From Streptococcus sp. bf_0095 (lineage in GTDB: Bacteria; Bacillota; Bacilli; Lactobacillales; Streptococcaceae), in contig NZ_RCYU01000002.1 in assembly GCF_004166885.1 (NCBI RefSeq), positions 186,001-250,000 on the forward strand: a stretch of 64,000 nucleotides of DNA, written 5' to 3'. The translations under genes and the position numbers were made by a program. The first letter of the stretch is position 1. Every line of letters begins with the position of its first letter. Below, piece by piece: positions 42,857 through 53,961 of the stretch. The notes under the pieces are model-generated. The model saw only the letters and a program-made list of their open reading frames with translations, was not told the DNA's origin and made no database searches.

Positions 42857-44002
42857 TTATAAATCATCCAAGGCATCTTTAACCTTATCAAAGAAGCCTT
42901 TTTTCTTTGGGTTGACCTTCAAATCACTTGCTTCCGCAAATGCACGAAGGGCTTCTTTTTGCTTGTCATTTAGACCTGTTGGTGTCACCACATTAACAGA
43001 TACATATTGATCTCCTACAGAGCCTCCACGCAAGCTTGGTGCTCCTTTACCGCGGAGGCGGAATTTCTTACCTGTCTGGGTTCCTTCAGGGATGACCAAG
43101 TCAACATCGCCGTGAACCGTTGGAACATGGACCGTATCCCCAAGAGCAGCCTGAACAACGTTCAAGTTCAATTTATAGTAGATGGTTGATCCATCACGCT
43201 CAAATTTGTCGCTCGGCTCAACGTTGACCACCACATAGAGATCTCCGTATGGCCCTCCATTAAATCCAGCTTCTCCTTGACCAGAGAGGCGGATTTGTTG
43301 ACCTGTTTCAACCCCAGCAGGGATTTTCACATTGACACTGTGGGCTTGCTTCTCGTGACCAGTCCCATGACAGGTTGTACAAGGATCTTTAATTTCTTTA
43401 CCGCGTCCATGACAGACATCACAGGTGATTTGACGGCGCATCATCCCAAGTGGGGTTTGCGTATCCACATTGATAACCCCAGAACCATGACAGCGTCCAC
43501 AAGTTACTGGACTTGTTCCTGGCTTAGCACCAGTTCCATCACACGTCCGACAGCTGGCTTCCCGATGGTACTTCACTTCCTTCTCAGTTCCAAAGATGGC
43601 TTCTTCAAACTTGAGGTTTACGCGGTACTGAAGATCATCTCCCTGACGTGGAGCATTAGGATTGCGGCTTGCACCGCCACCTCCAAAGAAGCTAGAGAAG
43701 ATATCTTCAAAGCCACCAAAGCCACTGCCATCAAAACCACCGAAGCCACCAGCTCCGCCACCGAAGCCGCCAAAACCACCATTGGCCCCTGCAGCACCGT
43801 ATTGGTCATAAGCTGCCCGTTTTTGTTCGTCGCTCAAAGTCTCATAAGCTTCTTGAACTTCCTTGTACTTTTCCTCAGCACCAGGCTCCTTGTTGATATC
43901 TGGGTGATATTTTTTAGATAATTTCCGATAGGCTTTCTTAATCTCATCTTGAGATGCATTCTTTGAAACGCCCAAACGGTCATAAAATTCAGTATTGTTC
44001 AT
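42857..44002 (-). CDS. dnaJ: Chaperone DnaJ
   Basis: Hsp40 co-chaperone that delivers substrates to DnaK and stimulates its ATPase. The 381-residue protein has the J domain (residues 1-70, HPD in KKYHPDINK), a Gly/Phe-rich linker (about 75-105), four CxxCxGxG zinc repeats ([32 protein letters not shown]) and C-terminal substrate-binding domains. It lies downstream of dnaK but is separated from it by an extra gene with its own terminator, unlike the usual contiguous order. Confidence 0.97.
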   Translation of the reverse strand: MNNTEFYDRLGVSKNASQDEIKKAYRKLSKKYHPDINKEPGAEEKYKEVQEAYETLSDEQKRAAYDQYGAAGANGGFGGFGGGAGGFGGFDGSGFGGFEDIFSSFFGGGGASRNPNAPRQGDDLQYRVNLKFEEAIFGTEKEVKYHREASCRTCDGTGAKPGTSPVTCGRCHGSGVINVDTQTPLGMMRRQITCDVCHGRGKEIKDPCTTCHGTGHEKQAHSVNVKIPAGVETGQQIRLSGQGEAGFNGGPYGDLYVVVNVEPSDKFERDGSTIYYKLNLNVVQAALGDTVHVPTVHGDVDLVIPEGTQTGKKFRLRGKGAPSLRGGSVGDQYVSVNVVTPTGLNDKQKEALRAFAEASDLKVNPKKKGFFDKVKDALDDL

Positions 44003-44043
44003 ACAAGATACTAAGAGCGAACAGAAAGCGACTGAAATTTAGG

Positions 44044-44078
44044 AAACCGACAAGAAATCCTGATTTCTTAGGCGGTTT
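44044..44078. other. Hairpin upstream of dnaJ
   Basis: AAACCG..AAGAAATC and GATTTCTT..CGGTTT pair with a 2-nt centre. It lies in the dnaJ leader with no T-run on the minus strand. Function is unknown. Confidence 0.5.
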
Positions 44079-44187
44079 ATCTAATTTCCAAGCTTTCCGC
44101 TCGGGTTCAATTCCCCGAACACTCTTTGTTCCTTTCCATTGTTATTGTGAAACAAACCCTACATCAATCAGGTTTATTCCCTTTTTA

Positions 44188-44219
44188 CCGAAAAACAGAG
44201 GCTGGGTTGCAACCTCTGG
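44188..44219 (-). terminator. Terminator downstream of the dnaK-dnaJ interloper gene
   Basis: CAGAGGCTGGGTT pairs with AACC..CTCTG; on the minus strand TTTTTCGG follows. It would separate dnaJ expression from the dnaK transcript. Confidence 0.65.
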
Positions 44220-44230
44220 ATTTCTGGCTT

Positions 44231-44608
44231 TTAATCAACTAATCCTGATAACATCTTATCTAGTTCATCAGCAAGATTCAATTCTGATAAGTTTAAATAC
44301 AAATTTACTAATCTAGGAAGTTCTTGACGTTCTACATCAATCCTATTTACACCATTTTCGTTAACAAAAATGTTCATTTTACCATACTCATTATCTAAAC
44401 CAATGCGAAATCCAAGTCCGTCAACTTTGGTAGTATTCATAGAGAAATTTCCAACATACCAATAAGAACCATAGTATTCCTCCACCAAACAAGCTGCTGC
44501 AATTAACTCTTCTAGGCCTTGCTCATAAAAATATTGATTAATACGGACTGTAATAGATTGCTCATCAATAGGATTTCTTTTAAGCGCTTCAATTGTTTCT
44601 TTTAACAT
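44231..44608 (-). CDS. Hypothetical protein between dnaK and dnaJ
   Basis: Unrecognised 125-residue soluble protein, starting MLKETIEALKRNPIDEQSITVRINQYFYEQGLEEL. No membrane segment or signal. An AAAGGA-like site precedes the ATG at 44608, 13 bp after dnaK, so it is likely cotranscribed with dnaK. The base composition is visibly more AT-rich than dnaK and dnaJ, suggesting insertion. It may resemble small immunity-type proteins of polymorphic toxin loci, but no toxin is adjacent and this is speculation. Confidence 0.65.
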   Translation of the reverse strand: MLKETIEALKRNPIDEQSITVRINQYFYEQGLEELIAAACLVEEYYGSYWYVGNFSMNTTKVDGLGFRIGLDNEYGKMNIFVNENGVNRIDVERQELPRLVNLYLNLSELNLADELDKMLSGLVD

Positions 44609-44621
44609 TGTATATCCTTTC

Positions 44622-46457
<1,836 letters not shown>

Positions 46458-46485
46458 TTAAATTTTATATTCTATTTTTCTTTTT

Positions 46486-46600
46486 GATACTCTTCTTAGG
46501 TGGCGGCGCCGTCAGAGCTTGACCTTCGTCAATCTCTTTGACTAAACTTTGAGCCTAAGGTCTCAAAGTTTGCGCAAATAGCGCCACGGCGAAGAGTATC
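46486..46600. repeat. Cruciform-like element between grpE and dnaK
   Basis: GATACTCTTC (46486-46495) pairs perfectly with GAAGAGTATC (46591-46600). Within it GTGGCG/CGCCAC, TTGAC/GTCAA and AAACTTTGAG/CTCAAAGTTT (46544-46553/46562-46571) form further stems. The outer arms recall streptococcal BOX elements (ATACTCTTC...GAAGAGTAT), but the interior does not match boxA or boxC as I remember them. It may modulate processing of the heat-shock mRNA. Confidence 0.65.
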
Positions 46601-46687
46601 GCCAATGGTTCGCTTCGCTCACTAGTGCAAAGCTGAATAATTTTTTATCTTTCTTTCATAGTTTAGTGTCGTTTCGGACAAGGTAGC

Positions 46688-47212
46688 CTAGTTATATACT
46701 ACTACCATAGCCGGTCTTAAGATGCGGTCATGGAGTTTGTAGCCTTTTTGGAAGACTTGTGCGATGGTGTCTGCTGGATGTTCGTCATCTGCAGGCAAGG
46801 TTTGGATGGCCATGTGGTAGTTATGGTCAAAGGCTCCATCTGCTGGAATTTCTTCGATACCTTCTTCTTTTAAGGCATGTACCAAACTTTCTTGGACCAT
46901 TTCTAGTCCTTTTTTGACATCATCTGTCAACCCTTCAACGGCAAGGGCACGTTCGAGGTTGTCCAGTGATGGTAAGATCGCTTTTGCCAAATCTTGGCTA
47001 CGGTATTTTTGTAATTGTTGACGTTCTTCATTGGCACGGCGCTGAATGTTTTGCATTTCTGCATGAGCACGAAGGTATTTGTTTTCAAATTCTTCGGCAC
47101 GCGCTTGTACTTCTTCTAATTCAGAAGGTTGGTTGCTTTCCTCTACAACTTCTTCAGTTGTTTGGGCAACTTCCTCTTCTTTCACGTCTTCTTTTTTGAT
47201 ATCTTCTGTCAA
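46688..47212 (-). CDS. grpE: Nucleotide exchange factor GrpE
   Basis: Releases ADP from DnaK. About 174 residues: an acidic N-terminal tail ([16 protein letters not shown]), a long coiled coil (about 40-90), and a beta domain ending [13 protein letters not shown]. The start is uncertain. The frame reads from ATG 47230, but that ATG lies before the AAAGGGG that best serves a TTG at 47212, so TTG is preferred. It lies 6-24 bp after hrcA, depending on start. Confidence 0.93.
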   Translation of the reverse strand: MTEDIKKEDVKEEEVAQTTEEVVEESNQPSELEEVQARAEEFENKYLRAHAEMQNIQRRANEERQQLQKYRSQDLAKAILPSLDNLERALAVEGLTDDVKKGLEMVQESLVHALKEEGIEEIPADGAFDHNYHMAIQTLPADDEHPADTIAQVFQKGYKLHDRILRPAMVVVYN

Positions 47213-47236
47213 GGCATACACCCCTTTCATTTGGTC

Positions 47237-48271
47237 TTAATTTACTTCATAATGGTTGCTATTGAGGTAACGGTAGTAATCCGTTAACTTCATGACCAGC
47301 ACTCGGCCGATGACATTGACCAAGCTAATCACACGCCTGTAATCCATCTCTACGGGACCAATCACATGCATGAGGGCCATCCCACGATAAGGAACTAAGA
47401 ACTTGTGACTAATCACCGTCACATTTTTCAAGGCCTTCTCTTGGGATTCAGCAACCAGGATCTGGGTCATTTGGTCCTCTGGCATTCCCCCTCGCAACTC
47501 GAGAGCTACGTGTTGGGGATTATCTAAGAACTGATAGGTTTGAAGGTCAGCGTAGGTTAAGGATGAAACCTTTCCTTCAACAAAAACCAATTCTTGAAAC
47601 AGTTGCGAGAAGACGTAATCAAACAGATCCAAGACATTGTCTGTCGTCTTGAAATAGCGCTGTACAATCTGTGGAATCTCCGTCCGCAAGCGGTAGTGGA
47701 TATCCAAGACCGTATTTCCAATGAAACGTTCTTGAACCAGCTGATGGAAAATTTCCAAATCACTGGTTAAGAAATTCTTTGGAATGGCGAATTGTACAGT
47801 GACAGGCTTTGATTCATCCAAGGTCAGAACCGCTAAAGCATCGTGATTGGATAAGGGAACAATCTCAAAACCAGTCAAGCGCTGCCGCGTCGGCTCAACA
47901 TCCTGAATGACTGCGGTGTAGCCCGTCATCTGGGCTAGTAACTTAGCCGTAGCATCCAAGATATCGTCTAACTTAAAGGCTTCGAAATCGAAGGCTTTTA
48001 CCACCTGGTAGACATCTTGCTCATCAATCAACTCTAGATCCAGCGAGTTCTGAACAAAATATTGAAAACCAGCTCGGCTGGGCATTCGACCACTCGAAGT
48101 GTGGGCTTTTTCTAGTAAACCTTGCTTTTCGAGGGCAGCCATATCATTTCGGATAGTAGCACTACTAGATTGAATGACATCTTGCAGTGCTTTTGAACCG
48201 ACTGGTTCGCGGGTCTTGGTAAAGATATCGACGACAAGATTTAGAATCTCATTTTGACGTTCTGTAACCAT
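47237..48271 (-). CDS. hrcA: Heat-inducible transcription repressor HrcA
   Basis: Represses class I heat-shock genes by binding CIRCE; GroEL assists its folding. The 344-residue protein has an N-terminal winged helix ([28 protein letters not shown]) with recognition segment [18 protein letters not shown], and the family's GAF-like domain. GAGGT precedes the ATG at 48271. It heads the hrcA-grpE-dnaK operon and is autoregulated through two CIRCE sites upstream. Confidence 0.97.
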   Translation of the reverse strand: MVTERQNEILNLVVDIFTKTREPVGSKALQDVIQSSSATIRNDMAALEKQGLLEKAHTSSGRMPSRAGFQYFVQNSLDLELIDEQDVYQVVKAFDFEAFKLDDILDATAKLLAQMTGYTAVIQDVEPTRQRLTGFEIVPLSNHDALAVLTLDESKPVTVQFAIPKNFLTSDLEIFHQLVQERFIGNTVLDIHYRLRTEIPQIVQRYFKTTDNVLDLFDYVFSQLFQELVFVEGKVSSLTYADLQTYQFLDNPQHVALELRGGMPEDQMTQILVAESQEKALKNVTVISHKFLVPYRGMALMHVIGPVEMDYRRVISLVNVIGRVLVMKLTDYYRYLNSNHYEVN

Positions 48272-48292
48272 GACCTCACCTCTCTTTCGTAT

Positions 48293-48319
48293 TTAGCACT
48301 CTAAACACTCAAGTGCTAA
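48293..48319. promoter_or_regulatory. CIRCE operator 1
   Basis: TTAGCACTC-N9-AAGTGCTAA, one mismatch from the perfect CIRCE. It overlaps the transcription start region downstream of the hrcA -10. Confidence 0.93.
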
Positions 48320-48330
48320 ACCATGATTCT

Positions 48331-48358
48331 ATTATACACCCTCTCAAAAGAAAGTCAA
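48331..48358 (-). promoter_or_regulatory. hrcA operon promoter
   Basis: On the minus strand TTGACT (48358-48353), 16-bp spacer, TATAAT (48336-48331), placed between the two CIRCE sites. Confidence 0.88.
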
Positions 48359-48375
48359 GAAAAAAATCCAAAAAA

Positions 48376-48402
48376 TTAGCACTCTTTTCCCAAGAGTGCT
48401 AA
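48376..48402. promoter_or_regulatory. CIRCE operator 2
   Basis: TTAGCACTC-N9-GAGTGCTAA, a perfect CIRCE, 17 bp upstream of the -35. Confidence 0.95.
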
Positions 48403-48439
48403 AAATCATTCTGAAGACCTAGAAAAAGAGAATCTCCTC

Positions 48440-49213
48440 CTATTTTCCAGCCTTTTTCAATAGTTGAATATATTCTTCCAATACTAGCTGATGGTTGGCC
48501 ATATACTGGGCATTTTCTACGCCAACATAACGGAAATGCCAATTCTCAAAATTCACACCTGTGATGTTGCTCTTCCCATCTGGGTAACGAAGGACAAAGC
48601 CATATTGTGGTGCGATGGCAGCCAGCTGCAAACCCAACTCATCACTTTGACCAGCTTCGACACTCATATCGATCGCAAGCCCCGTCTGGTGTTCACTAGC
48701 ACCAGGGACCTGTACCTGGGTCTGCACCTGCTTTTCAGCTTCTTCGTGTGAAAGACCACTGGCCTCTAATTGCGCAACACGCTCATTATAGAGCTCTGTT
48801 TGTTCCGCCACGCTTCGATAACCCGATATCAAGGTTTCTTCTGGAGCAATTTTTCGAGCCGCCTCTAGAAATTGACGAGTTGGCTCTACAATCCGACTAT
48901 CCACTTTGATAGCATCCACATCTGTCAATTGTGGATTCAACTCTGGCTTCACATTGTCACGATTGACCAAGATCAACTGCCAGTCTTTTGTCGAAACAGC
49001 TGGTAAATCTGATTTTTCTTTCTTTTTCTTAGAAGAAGAGGGAGTCGTTACAGCTGTTTTTTTAGCCTTCCAAAACTGAAGCCCTGAAAACAAGCTTGGT
49101 TTCGCTAAGTAAACACCAATCCCTGATCCAAGGACCACAAGAAGAAAGAAACTCAATAGGTAAGGCCACCATTTCTTACGTTTTTTTCTTGCGCGTCTAT
49201 ACTTATTCGTCAT
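48440..49213 (-). CDS. D-alanyl-D-alanine/L,D-carboxypeptidase (M15B)
   Basis: Cell-wall peptidase of the VanY/LdcB family trimming peptidoglycan stem peptides. The 257-residue protein has a basic N-terminus, one membrane anchor (about residues 17-37), a Lys/Ser-rich linker and the catalytic domain with zinc motifs ISGYRS, GASEHQTGLAIDMS (His, Asp) and NFENWHFRYVG (Glu, His). The anchor places it outside the membrane. ATG 49213 is preferred over 49219 from GAGG spacing; it overlaps the end of the upstream phosphatase gene by 11 bp. Confidence 0.88.
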   Translation of the reverse strand: MTNKYRRARKKRKKWWPYLLSFFLLVVLGSGIGVYLAKPSLFSGLQFWKAKKTAVTTPSSSKKKKEKSDLPAVSTKDWQLILVNRDNVKPELNPQLTDVDAIKVDSRIVEPTRQFLEAARKIAPEETLISGYRSVAEQTELYNERVAQLEASGLSHEEAEKQVQTQVQVPGASEHQTGLAIDMSVEAGQSDELGLQLAAIAPQYGFVLRYPDGKSNITGVNFENWHFRYVGVENAQYMANHQLVLEEYIQLLKKAGK

Positions 49214-49904
49214 GACCATCCTCTAGGAGTTTTGCTCCAACCTTACGATAAGATAGATCCCCAATCTTTTCAATATGAAAGGCGCCATCTTCATAAGACA
49301 AAACCGTTACGCTTCCGTTGTCCAAAACCAATTCGTCGACAGCCTTAGGATCGATGAGATAAATCAAGGTCGTAATGGTCATGCCATGGCTGACTACAAT
49401 AGCATTGCCACCACCAGCTGCTTCGATCTCTTTTGCGACGGCTTCAAATCCTTCTTTGATCCGACTACTCAAGGTTCCCCAGGATTCAGCCCAACCAGTG
49501 GTATCCACCTCGACGATTCCTTCTGCTAACTCCATCAGACTCAACTGATGGAAATCATCGACCTTAAAGACACGGGGTAAGACCCCCATGAAGAGATCGC
49601 CATCATAAGCACCGTCAAAGCTACCAAAACACCACTCACGAATGCGTTTATCATAGCGATAAGGAATCTGACCTGTCAAACCAAGCTCTTGAAGAACAAT
49701 TCCCATGGTTTGAATAGTTCGACCAGAATCACTCGAAACAGCCTCTTTAAAAGAAAGACCTGCTTCCTTAAGGCCAAGCCCTAATTCTCTAATCCCACGC
49801 TCTCCTGCTTCTGTCAGCGGAGTGTCTGACCAGCCCTGTGCTCGCCCAATGGTATTAAACATGGTTTTTCCATGACGAGCAATATATAATCTGGTTTTTG
49901 TCAT
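49203..49904 (-). CDS. Histidine phosphatase family protein (paralogue 1)
   Basis: A 233-residue phosphoglycerate mutase-like phosphatase. The phospho-His motif is LYIARHGKTMFN (residues 6-17), with RIREWCFGSFDG, SDSGRTIQT and the second catalytic His in VVSHGMTITTL. It is not the glycolytic 2,3-bisphosphoglycerate-dependent mutase, which has a different length and motif context. It is a tandem paralogue of the next gene, roughly two-thirds identical by eye. Overlap with the carboxypeptidase suggests an operon. Confidence 0.87.
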   Translation of the reverse strand: MTKTRLYIARHGKTMFNTIGRAQGWSDTPLTEAGERGIRELGLGLKEAGLSFKEAVSSDSGRTIQTMGIVLQELGLTGQIPYRYDKRIREWCFGSFDGAYDGDLFMGVLPRVFKVDDFHQLSLMELAEGIVEVDTTGWAESWGTLSSRIKEGFEAVAKEIEAAGGGNAIVVSHGMTITTLIYLIDPKAVDELVLDNGSVTVLSYEDGAFHIEKIGDLSYRKVGAKLLEDGHDE

Positions 49905-50027
49905 TCTATTACCTCCGTATGTATCTCTTTCATTATATCATTTTTTGCAAAAAGAAAGTAGGAAAGCTCTTACAAGTTTTGAGAGAAAGAAAAGGCCATG
50001 ACCAAAGGGTCAGCCTTTCAGGATGGA

Positions 50028-50717
50028 CTAGGATTCTTGCAAGCTTTCACCTACCTCACGGTAACTGCTATCTCCAACCCCCTTAACCGTCAATTTTCCA
50101 TCTTCATATTCTACAAGGGTAACACTACCGTTTGAAAGAGGCAGATTGAGATTTGGTTTTCCTTCGATCAAGCAGACCAAGGTCTGAATGGTCCAACTAT
50201 GGCTGACCACCAAGGCATTGCCTCCACCATTTTCTTCTACTTCTTTGGCGATGGCTTCAAAACCTTCTAGGATTCGGCTTTTCAAAACTTCCCAAGGTTC
50301 AGCCCAATTCGCTGTGTCCACTTGGCAAATGCCATTGGCCAAGTCTTCCAAGGTCAAGGTCTTATAATCCTCTACATCTAGCACGCGCGGCACGACACCG
50401 TGAAAGAGCTCCCCAACGTATGCCCCATCAAAGCTACCAAAACACCACTCGCGGATCCGTTTGTCAAAGCGATAAGGAATCTGGTCTTTCAAGCCCAATT
50501 CATCGAGAATGATCCCCATGGTCTGAATGGCACGGCCTGAATCACTGGAATAAGCTCGAGTAAACTCCAAACCAGACTCACGCAAGCCGATTCCCAGAGC
50601 CTGAATCCCTCGTTCTCCTTCTGCTGTCAAGGGTGTATCGGACCAACCTTGAGCACGGTCAATGGTATTAAACATGGTTCTCCCATGACGAATCACAAAT
50701 AATCTTGTTTTAGCCAT
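50028..50717 (-). CDS. Histidine phosphatase family protein (paralogue 2)
   Basis: A 229-residue paralogue of the adjacent gene, with LFVIRHGRTMFNTIDRAQGW, SDSGRAIQTMG, RIREWCFGSFDGA and VVSHSWTIQTL. The last motif has SHSW where its neighbour has SHGM, a difference next to the catalytic His that may alter substrate choice. AAAGGAGA precedes the ATG at 50717. Substrate is unknown. The pair arose by tandem duplication; 123 bp separate them. Confidence 0.87.
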   Translation of the reverse strand: MAKTRLFVIRHGRTMFNTIDRAQGWSDTPLTAEGERGIQALGIGLRESGLEFTRAYSSDSGRAIQTMGIILDELGLKDQIPYRFDKRIREWCFGSFDGAYVGELFHGVVPRVLDVEDYKTLTLEDLANGICQVDTANWAEPWEVLKSRILEGFEAIAKEVEENGGGNALVVSHSWTIQTLVCLIEGKPNLNLPLSNGSVTLVEYEDGKLTVKGVGDSSYREVGESLQES

Positions 50718-50798
50718 CTTGTCTCCTTTTGCAAGAAATAAGTCTGGAGTTTTATCATCACAGACTTTTCTATTTTCTACTATTATACTAGATTTCTC

Positions 50799-52136
50799 TT
50801 AGTTTTTAAAGCTATGAACCGGAGCTGGAATTTGACCACCACGGGCAATGAAATCAGCTGACGAAGCCTTGTTGACCTTCATTACCGGAGCAGACCCAAG
50901 AAGTCCACCAAGCTCTAACATATCGCCTTCCTTGCCATAAGGAATGATCCGAACGGCTGTTGTCTTTTGGTTGATGACCCCGATAGCTGCTTCATCGGCG
51001 ATCATGGCCGCAATGGTTGTATCTGGAGTATCAGCTGGGATGGCAATCATATCTAGACCGACTGAGCAGATAGCTGTCATGGCTTCCAATTTTTCCAAGT
51101 TGATATGACCGGATTGAACCGCCGCAATCATCCCCTCATCTTCTGAGACCGGAATGAAGGCACCTGACAAACCACCGACTTGATTACAAGCCATGATGCC
51201 ACCTTTTTTCACTTGGTCATTGAGCAGAGCGAGCGCTGCAGTAGTTCCATGGGTTCCTACTACTTCAAGCCCCATAGCCTCAAGGACACGGGCAACCGAA
51301 TCCCCAACAGCTGGCGTTGGTGCGAGAGACAAGTCCACAATCCCAAACTCAACACCGAGACGTTCACTAGCCATTTGACCGACTAATTGACCGACACGGG
51401 TAATCTTGAAGGCTGTCTTCTTAACTGTTTCCGCCAATACATCAAAGCTTGCACCTGGAACTTTTTCAATCGCCCGTTGGACGACACCAGGACCTGAAAC
51501 CCCAACGTTAATGACAACATCCGCTTCACCGACACCATGGAAGGCACCCGCCATAAAAGGATTATCTTCTACTGCATTGGCAAAGACTACGAGCTTACCT
51601 GGCCCCATTGGATCTGCTTGGGAAGCTTCTTTAATGATGCGCCCCATGTCTCGGACAGCGGTCATATTGATCCCTGTCTTAGTCGATCCAATATTGACTG
51701 AAGAGCAGACAAAATCTGTCTCCGCAAGAGCACGAGGAATGGAATTAATGAGGATTTCATCCCCTTTTTGGTAACCCTTTTGAACAAGAGCTGAGAAGCC
51801 ACCGATAAAGTTAACCCCAACTTCCTTCGCCGCACGATCCAGCGCCTTGGCAAAGGGTACATAGTCTGTCGCATTGGTTGCTGCTCCGATAATGGAAATT
51901 GGAGTGACCGAAACCCGCTTGTTCACAATTGGAATACCGAGTTCCGTCGCGATCTCATCCCCAACAGCCACCAAGTCCTTGGCCTTTGTCACAATCTTAT
52001 TGTAGACTTTTTCCGCTGCCTTTTCGATATCTGGATCGATACAATCTAGAAGGGAGATCCCCATGGTGATAGTCCGAACATCGAAGTTCTGCTCCTCAAT
52101 CATGGCAATGGTTTCTGTTACCTGTCTAATGTCCAT
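50799..52136 (-). CDS. DUF711/UPF0210 family protein
   Basis: A 445-residue protein of the UPF0210 (DUF711, PFL-like) family, starting [35 protein letters not shown]. It has conserved [20 protein letters not shown] and [15 protein letters not shown] segments. Structures show a glycyl-radical-like barrel, but no biochemical reaction is established and no radical glycine motif is obvious here. It lies 17 bp after a small ACT-domain protein, a conserved pairing in Firmicutes that suggests amino-acid-responsive control. Confidence 0.88.
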   Translation of the reverse strand: MDIRQVTETIAMIEEQNFDVRTITMGISLLDCIDPDIEKAAEKVYNKIVTKAKDLVAVGDEIATELGIPIVNKRVSVTPISIIGAATNATDYVPFAKALDRAAKEVGVNFIGGFSALVQKGYQKGDEILINSIPRALAETDFVCSSVNIGSTKTGINMTAVRDMGRIIKEASQADPMGPGKLVVFANAVEDNPFMAGAFHGVGEADVVINVGVSGPGVVQRAIEKVPGASFDVLAETVKKTAFKITRVGQLVGQMASERLGVEFGIVDLSLAPTPAVGDSVARVLEAMGLEVVGTHGTTAALALLNDQVKKGGIMACNQVGGLSGAFIPVSEDEGMIAAVQSGHINLEKLEAMTAICSVGLDMIAIPADTPDTTIAAMIADEAAIGVINQKTTAVRIIPYGKEGDMLELGGLLGSAPVMKVNKASSADFIARGGQIPAPVHSFKN

Positions 52137-52153
52137 CATTCTCAACCCCTATC

Positions 52154-52420
52154 TTACAAATTGTGCATGGCATCAAAAATCGCTGCGCTTTGAATATTGA
52201 TTTTCACATGCAGAGACTGACCGAATTCTTCCAACTCTGAACGAAGCTGTGTGAAATCTTTTTTCTCATCCGATGATACGACTGCCATCATGGTGAAGTA
52301 CTCATCCAATACTGTTTGAGAGATATCATCAATATTAAGTCCCAATTCTGCTATTTTCGTTGCGACACCCGCTACGATTCCTTTTTGATCTTTTCCAACG
52401 ACTGTAATAATTGCTTTCAT
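52154..52420 (-). CDS. ACT domain protein (UPF0237)
   Basis: An 88-residue stand-alone ACT domain, MKAIITVVGKDQKGIVAGVATKIAELGLNIDDISQT, with the ligand-loop Gly-Ile-Val pattern. Such domains bind amino acids as dimers. It precedes the DUF711 gene and is almost certainly cotranscribed and functionally linked; its ligand is unknown. Confidence 0.9.
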   Translation of the reverse strand: MKAIITVVGKDQKGIVAGVATKIAELGLNIDDISQTVLDEYFTMMAVVSSDEKKDFTQLRSELEEFGQSLHVKINIQSAAIFDAMHNL

Positions 52421-52524
52421 TTCACTGCTCCATTCTATCTATTTGCTTCCATTGTAGCACATTCCCCTTAAAATCGCCCTTCTCAACTGGGAACGTTAGG
52501 ATATTTTTACGTGTATAAAAAATA

Positions 52525-52704
52525 GAGAGGCTGGGACAAAAGTCCTAGCCTCTTTATTGTTTTTGGATTGTCGAGCAAGACGCAGTGGTTGAGTGGGCTC
52601 TACTACGCTAATTTCATCAGCTTTTACAGCCCTACTCAACTGTGCGGAGGTGAGACGACGAAATCGAATTCTAACGAATTACCGATTTCTGTCCCACTCT
52701 CTCT
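52525..52704 (-). repeat. Long palindromic repeat, copy 2
   Basis: About 180 bp, nearly identical to 39880-40054. It starts GAGAGGCTGGGACAAAAG and ends TGTCCCACTCTCTC. It overlaps the last two bases of the VanZ-RDD gene's stop and, read on the minus strand, ends in a GGCTAGGACTTTTGTCCCAGCC hairpin (split here as positions 52529-52550) followed by a T-rich stretch. Confidence 0.85.
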
Positions 52705-53824
52705 ATTTTGACGATTCGGTTTCATCTTTTAGGATACCTTCCTTCACGCGCACTGTACTCTCATACTCGGCTCCAGCTAGACGGTCAAAGGGAAAGCGAC
52801 GACTGAGCAAGATGATGGCAAGGCTGAGGATCAGGTACAATAAGAGCACAAAGAAAAGCAATAAAATCACAGATAGAGTCAAAAGGGAATTGTCCGTCAA
52901 ATCCTGATTCAAAAGCGAGATCAAATAGAACAACCCTTGGGGAATCCAGTAGAAATAGCCTACCACTAGGATTCCTCGCCAGATGGTACGAAGCCATTTT
53001 TGCTTGTCAAAACGCAAGCGGAATTTTACCAAAGCCATTCCCAATGTTTTGCCCCGCCACAAGGGAAGCAAACTAAAGTAAAGCACCAAAACCGCTACAT
53101 AGGGAATCATCTCTAAACGCTCGATTACCGCATAAAGCAAGGATAGCATCACAAAGTCAATCAAGAAAGCAAGACCCATCCGGAAACCAGATACTTTCGT
53201 CCCTACTCGGAAAGAATGCTCGTCAATCTCATCTCGTGTTGGCAATAACCAAACCAGGAACCAACCAAGCAAGTAGCCCACTCCACCACCAGTGGTATTT
53301 TGAATAATATCATCGACATCTGCTAGGCGGTAAGGGCCCGGATACAGAAAGTAGAGACCTGATAACTGGGTCAGCTCCAAAAAGAGACTAAAGAGGGCTG
53401 TTAGGAGAATCGTTTTCTTAAAACCACACTTGAAATAATAACGTAGATACATCCCAAAAGGAATCAACATTAGGACATTAAAAGCTGGTACATAAAAAGT
53501 TGGATGCTTGATAGCCTGAAGCCAAGTACCAGTCTGCGCTAGATCAAAGGGGCTCTCCTTGAAAAAATCCACCACAAAAGCAAAGGGATGGAGATTGACC
53601 ATTTCCGAGTAGCTAGTATGGATCTTACTCGGATCTGGCAGAGGCAAGACTACCAAGAGATAGACCGTCATCAAGTAAAGCATAAAAGAATAGAAAATCA
53701 GCACCCGCAATTTATTGACCGAGCCATATTTTCGATAATTCAAAATCATGTAGGGCAAGGTCAGCAAAAAGGCCAGGAAAGGAAAGAGCTGAACAGCTGT
53801 TTTGATTGTAGAAATGTATCCCAT
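52703..53824 (-). CDS. VanZ-RDD family membrane protein
   Basis: A 373-residue membrane protein. The N-terminal part is VanZ-like (about residues 1-190; LHPFAFVVDFF, NVLMLIPFG, ADVDDIIQNTTGG) and the C-terminal part RDD-like (about 210-350; RMGLAFLIDFVMLSLL, WRGKTLGMALVKFRL). VanZ homologues confer low-level teicoplanin resistance or affect lipid-linked intermediates, but the role of this fusion is unknown. ATG 53824 is preferred because GGGAG lies 6-7 nt upstream. Confidence 0.82.
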   Translation of the reverse strand: MGYISTIKTAVQLFPFLAFLLTLPYMILNYRKYGSVNKLRVLIFYSFMLYLMTVYLLVVLPLPDPSKIHTSYSEMVNLHPFAFVVDFFKESPFDLAQTGTWLQAIKHPTFYVPAFNVLMLIPFGMYLRYYFKCGFKKTILLTALFSLFLELTQLSGLYFLYPGPYRLADVDDIIQNTTGGGVGYLLGWFLVWLLPTRDEIDEHSFRVGTKVSGFRMGLAFLIDFVMLSLLYAVIERLEMIPYVAVLVLYFSLLPLWRGKTLGMALVKFRLRFDKQKWLRTIWRGILVVGYFYWIPQGLFYLISLLNQDLTDNSLLTLSVILLLFFVLLLYLILSLAIILLSRRFPFDRLAGAEYESTVRVKEGILKDETESSK

Positions 53825-53961
53825 TGTGTCTCCCATTTACCGTTATAAAAACACCCTTTGCACAATGACAAAAGGTGATTTTTTCATTGATATAGAGTAT
53901 TATATGGCCTGGTAGAGGAAGAGTCAAGGAAACAGGATGAAAACCTAGCTCAATAGTCGGC

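Noticed and set aside
43277..43921. 214-codon open frame antisense to dnaJ
   Set aside because: It mirrors the zinc-repeat and Gly-rich coding of dnaJ, has no ribosome binding site and no recognisable protein pattern.
44100..44130. tRNA T-arm-like GGGTTCAATTCCCC upstream of dnaJ
   Set aside because: No anticodon arm, D arm or acceptor stem can be built around it; it is a simple hairpin.
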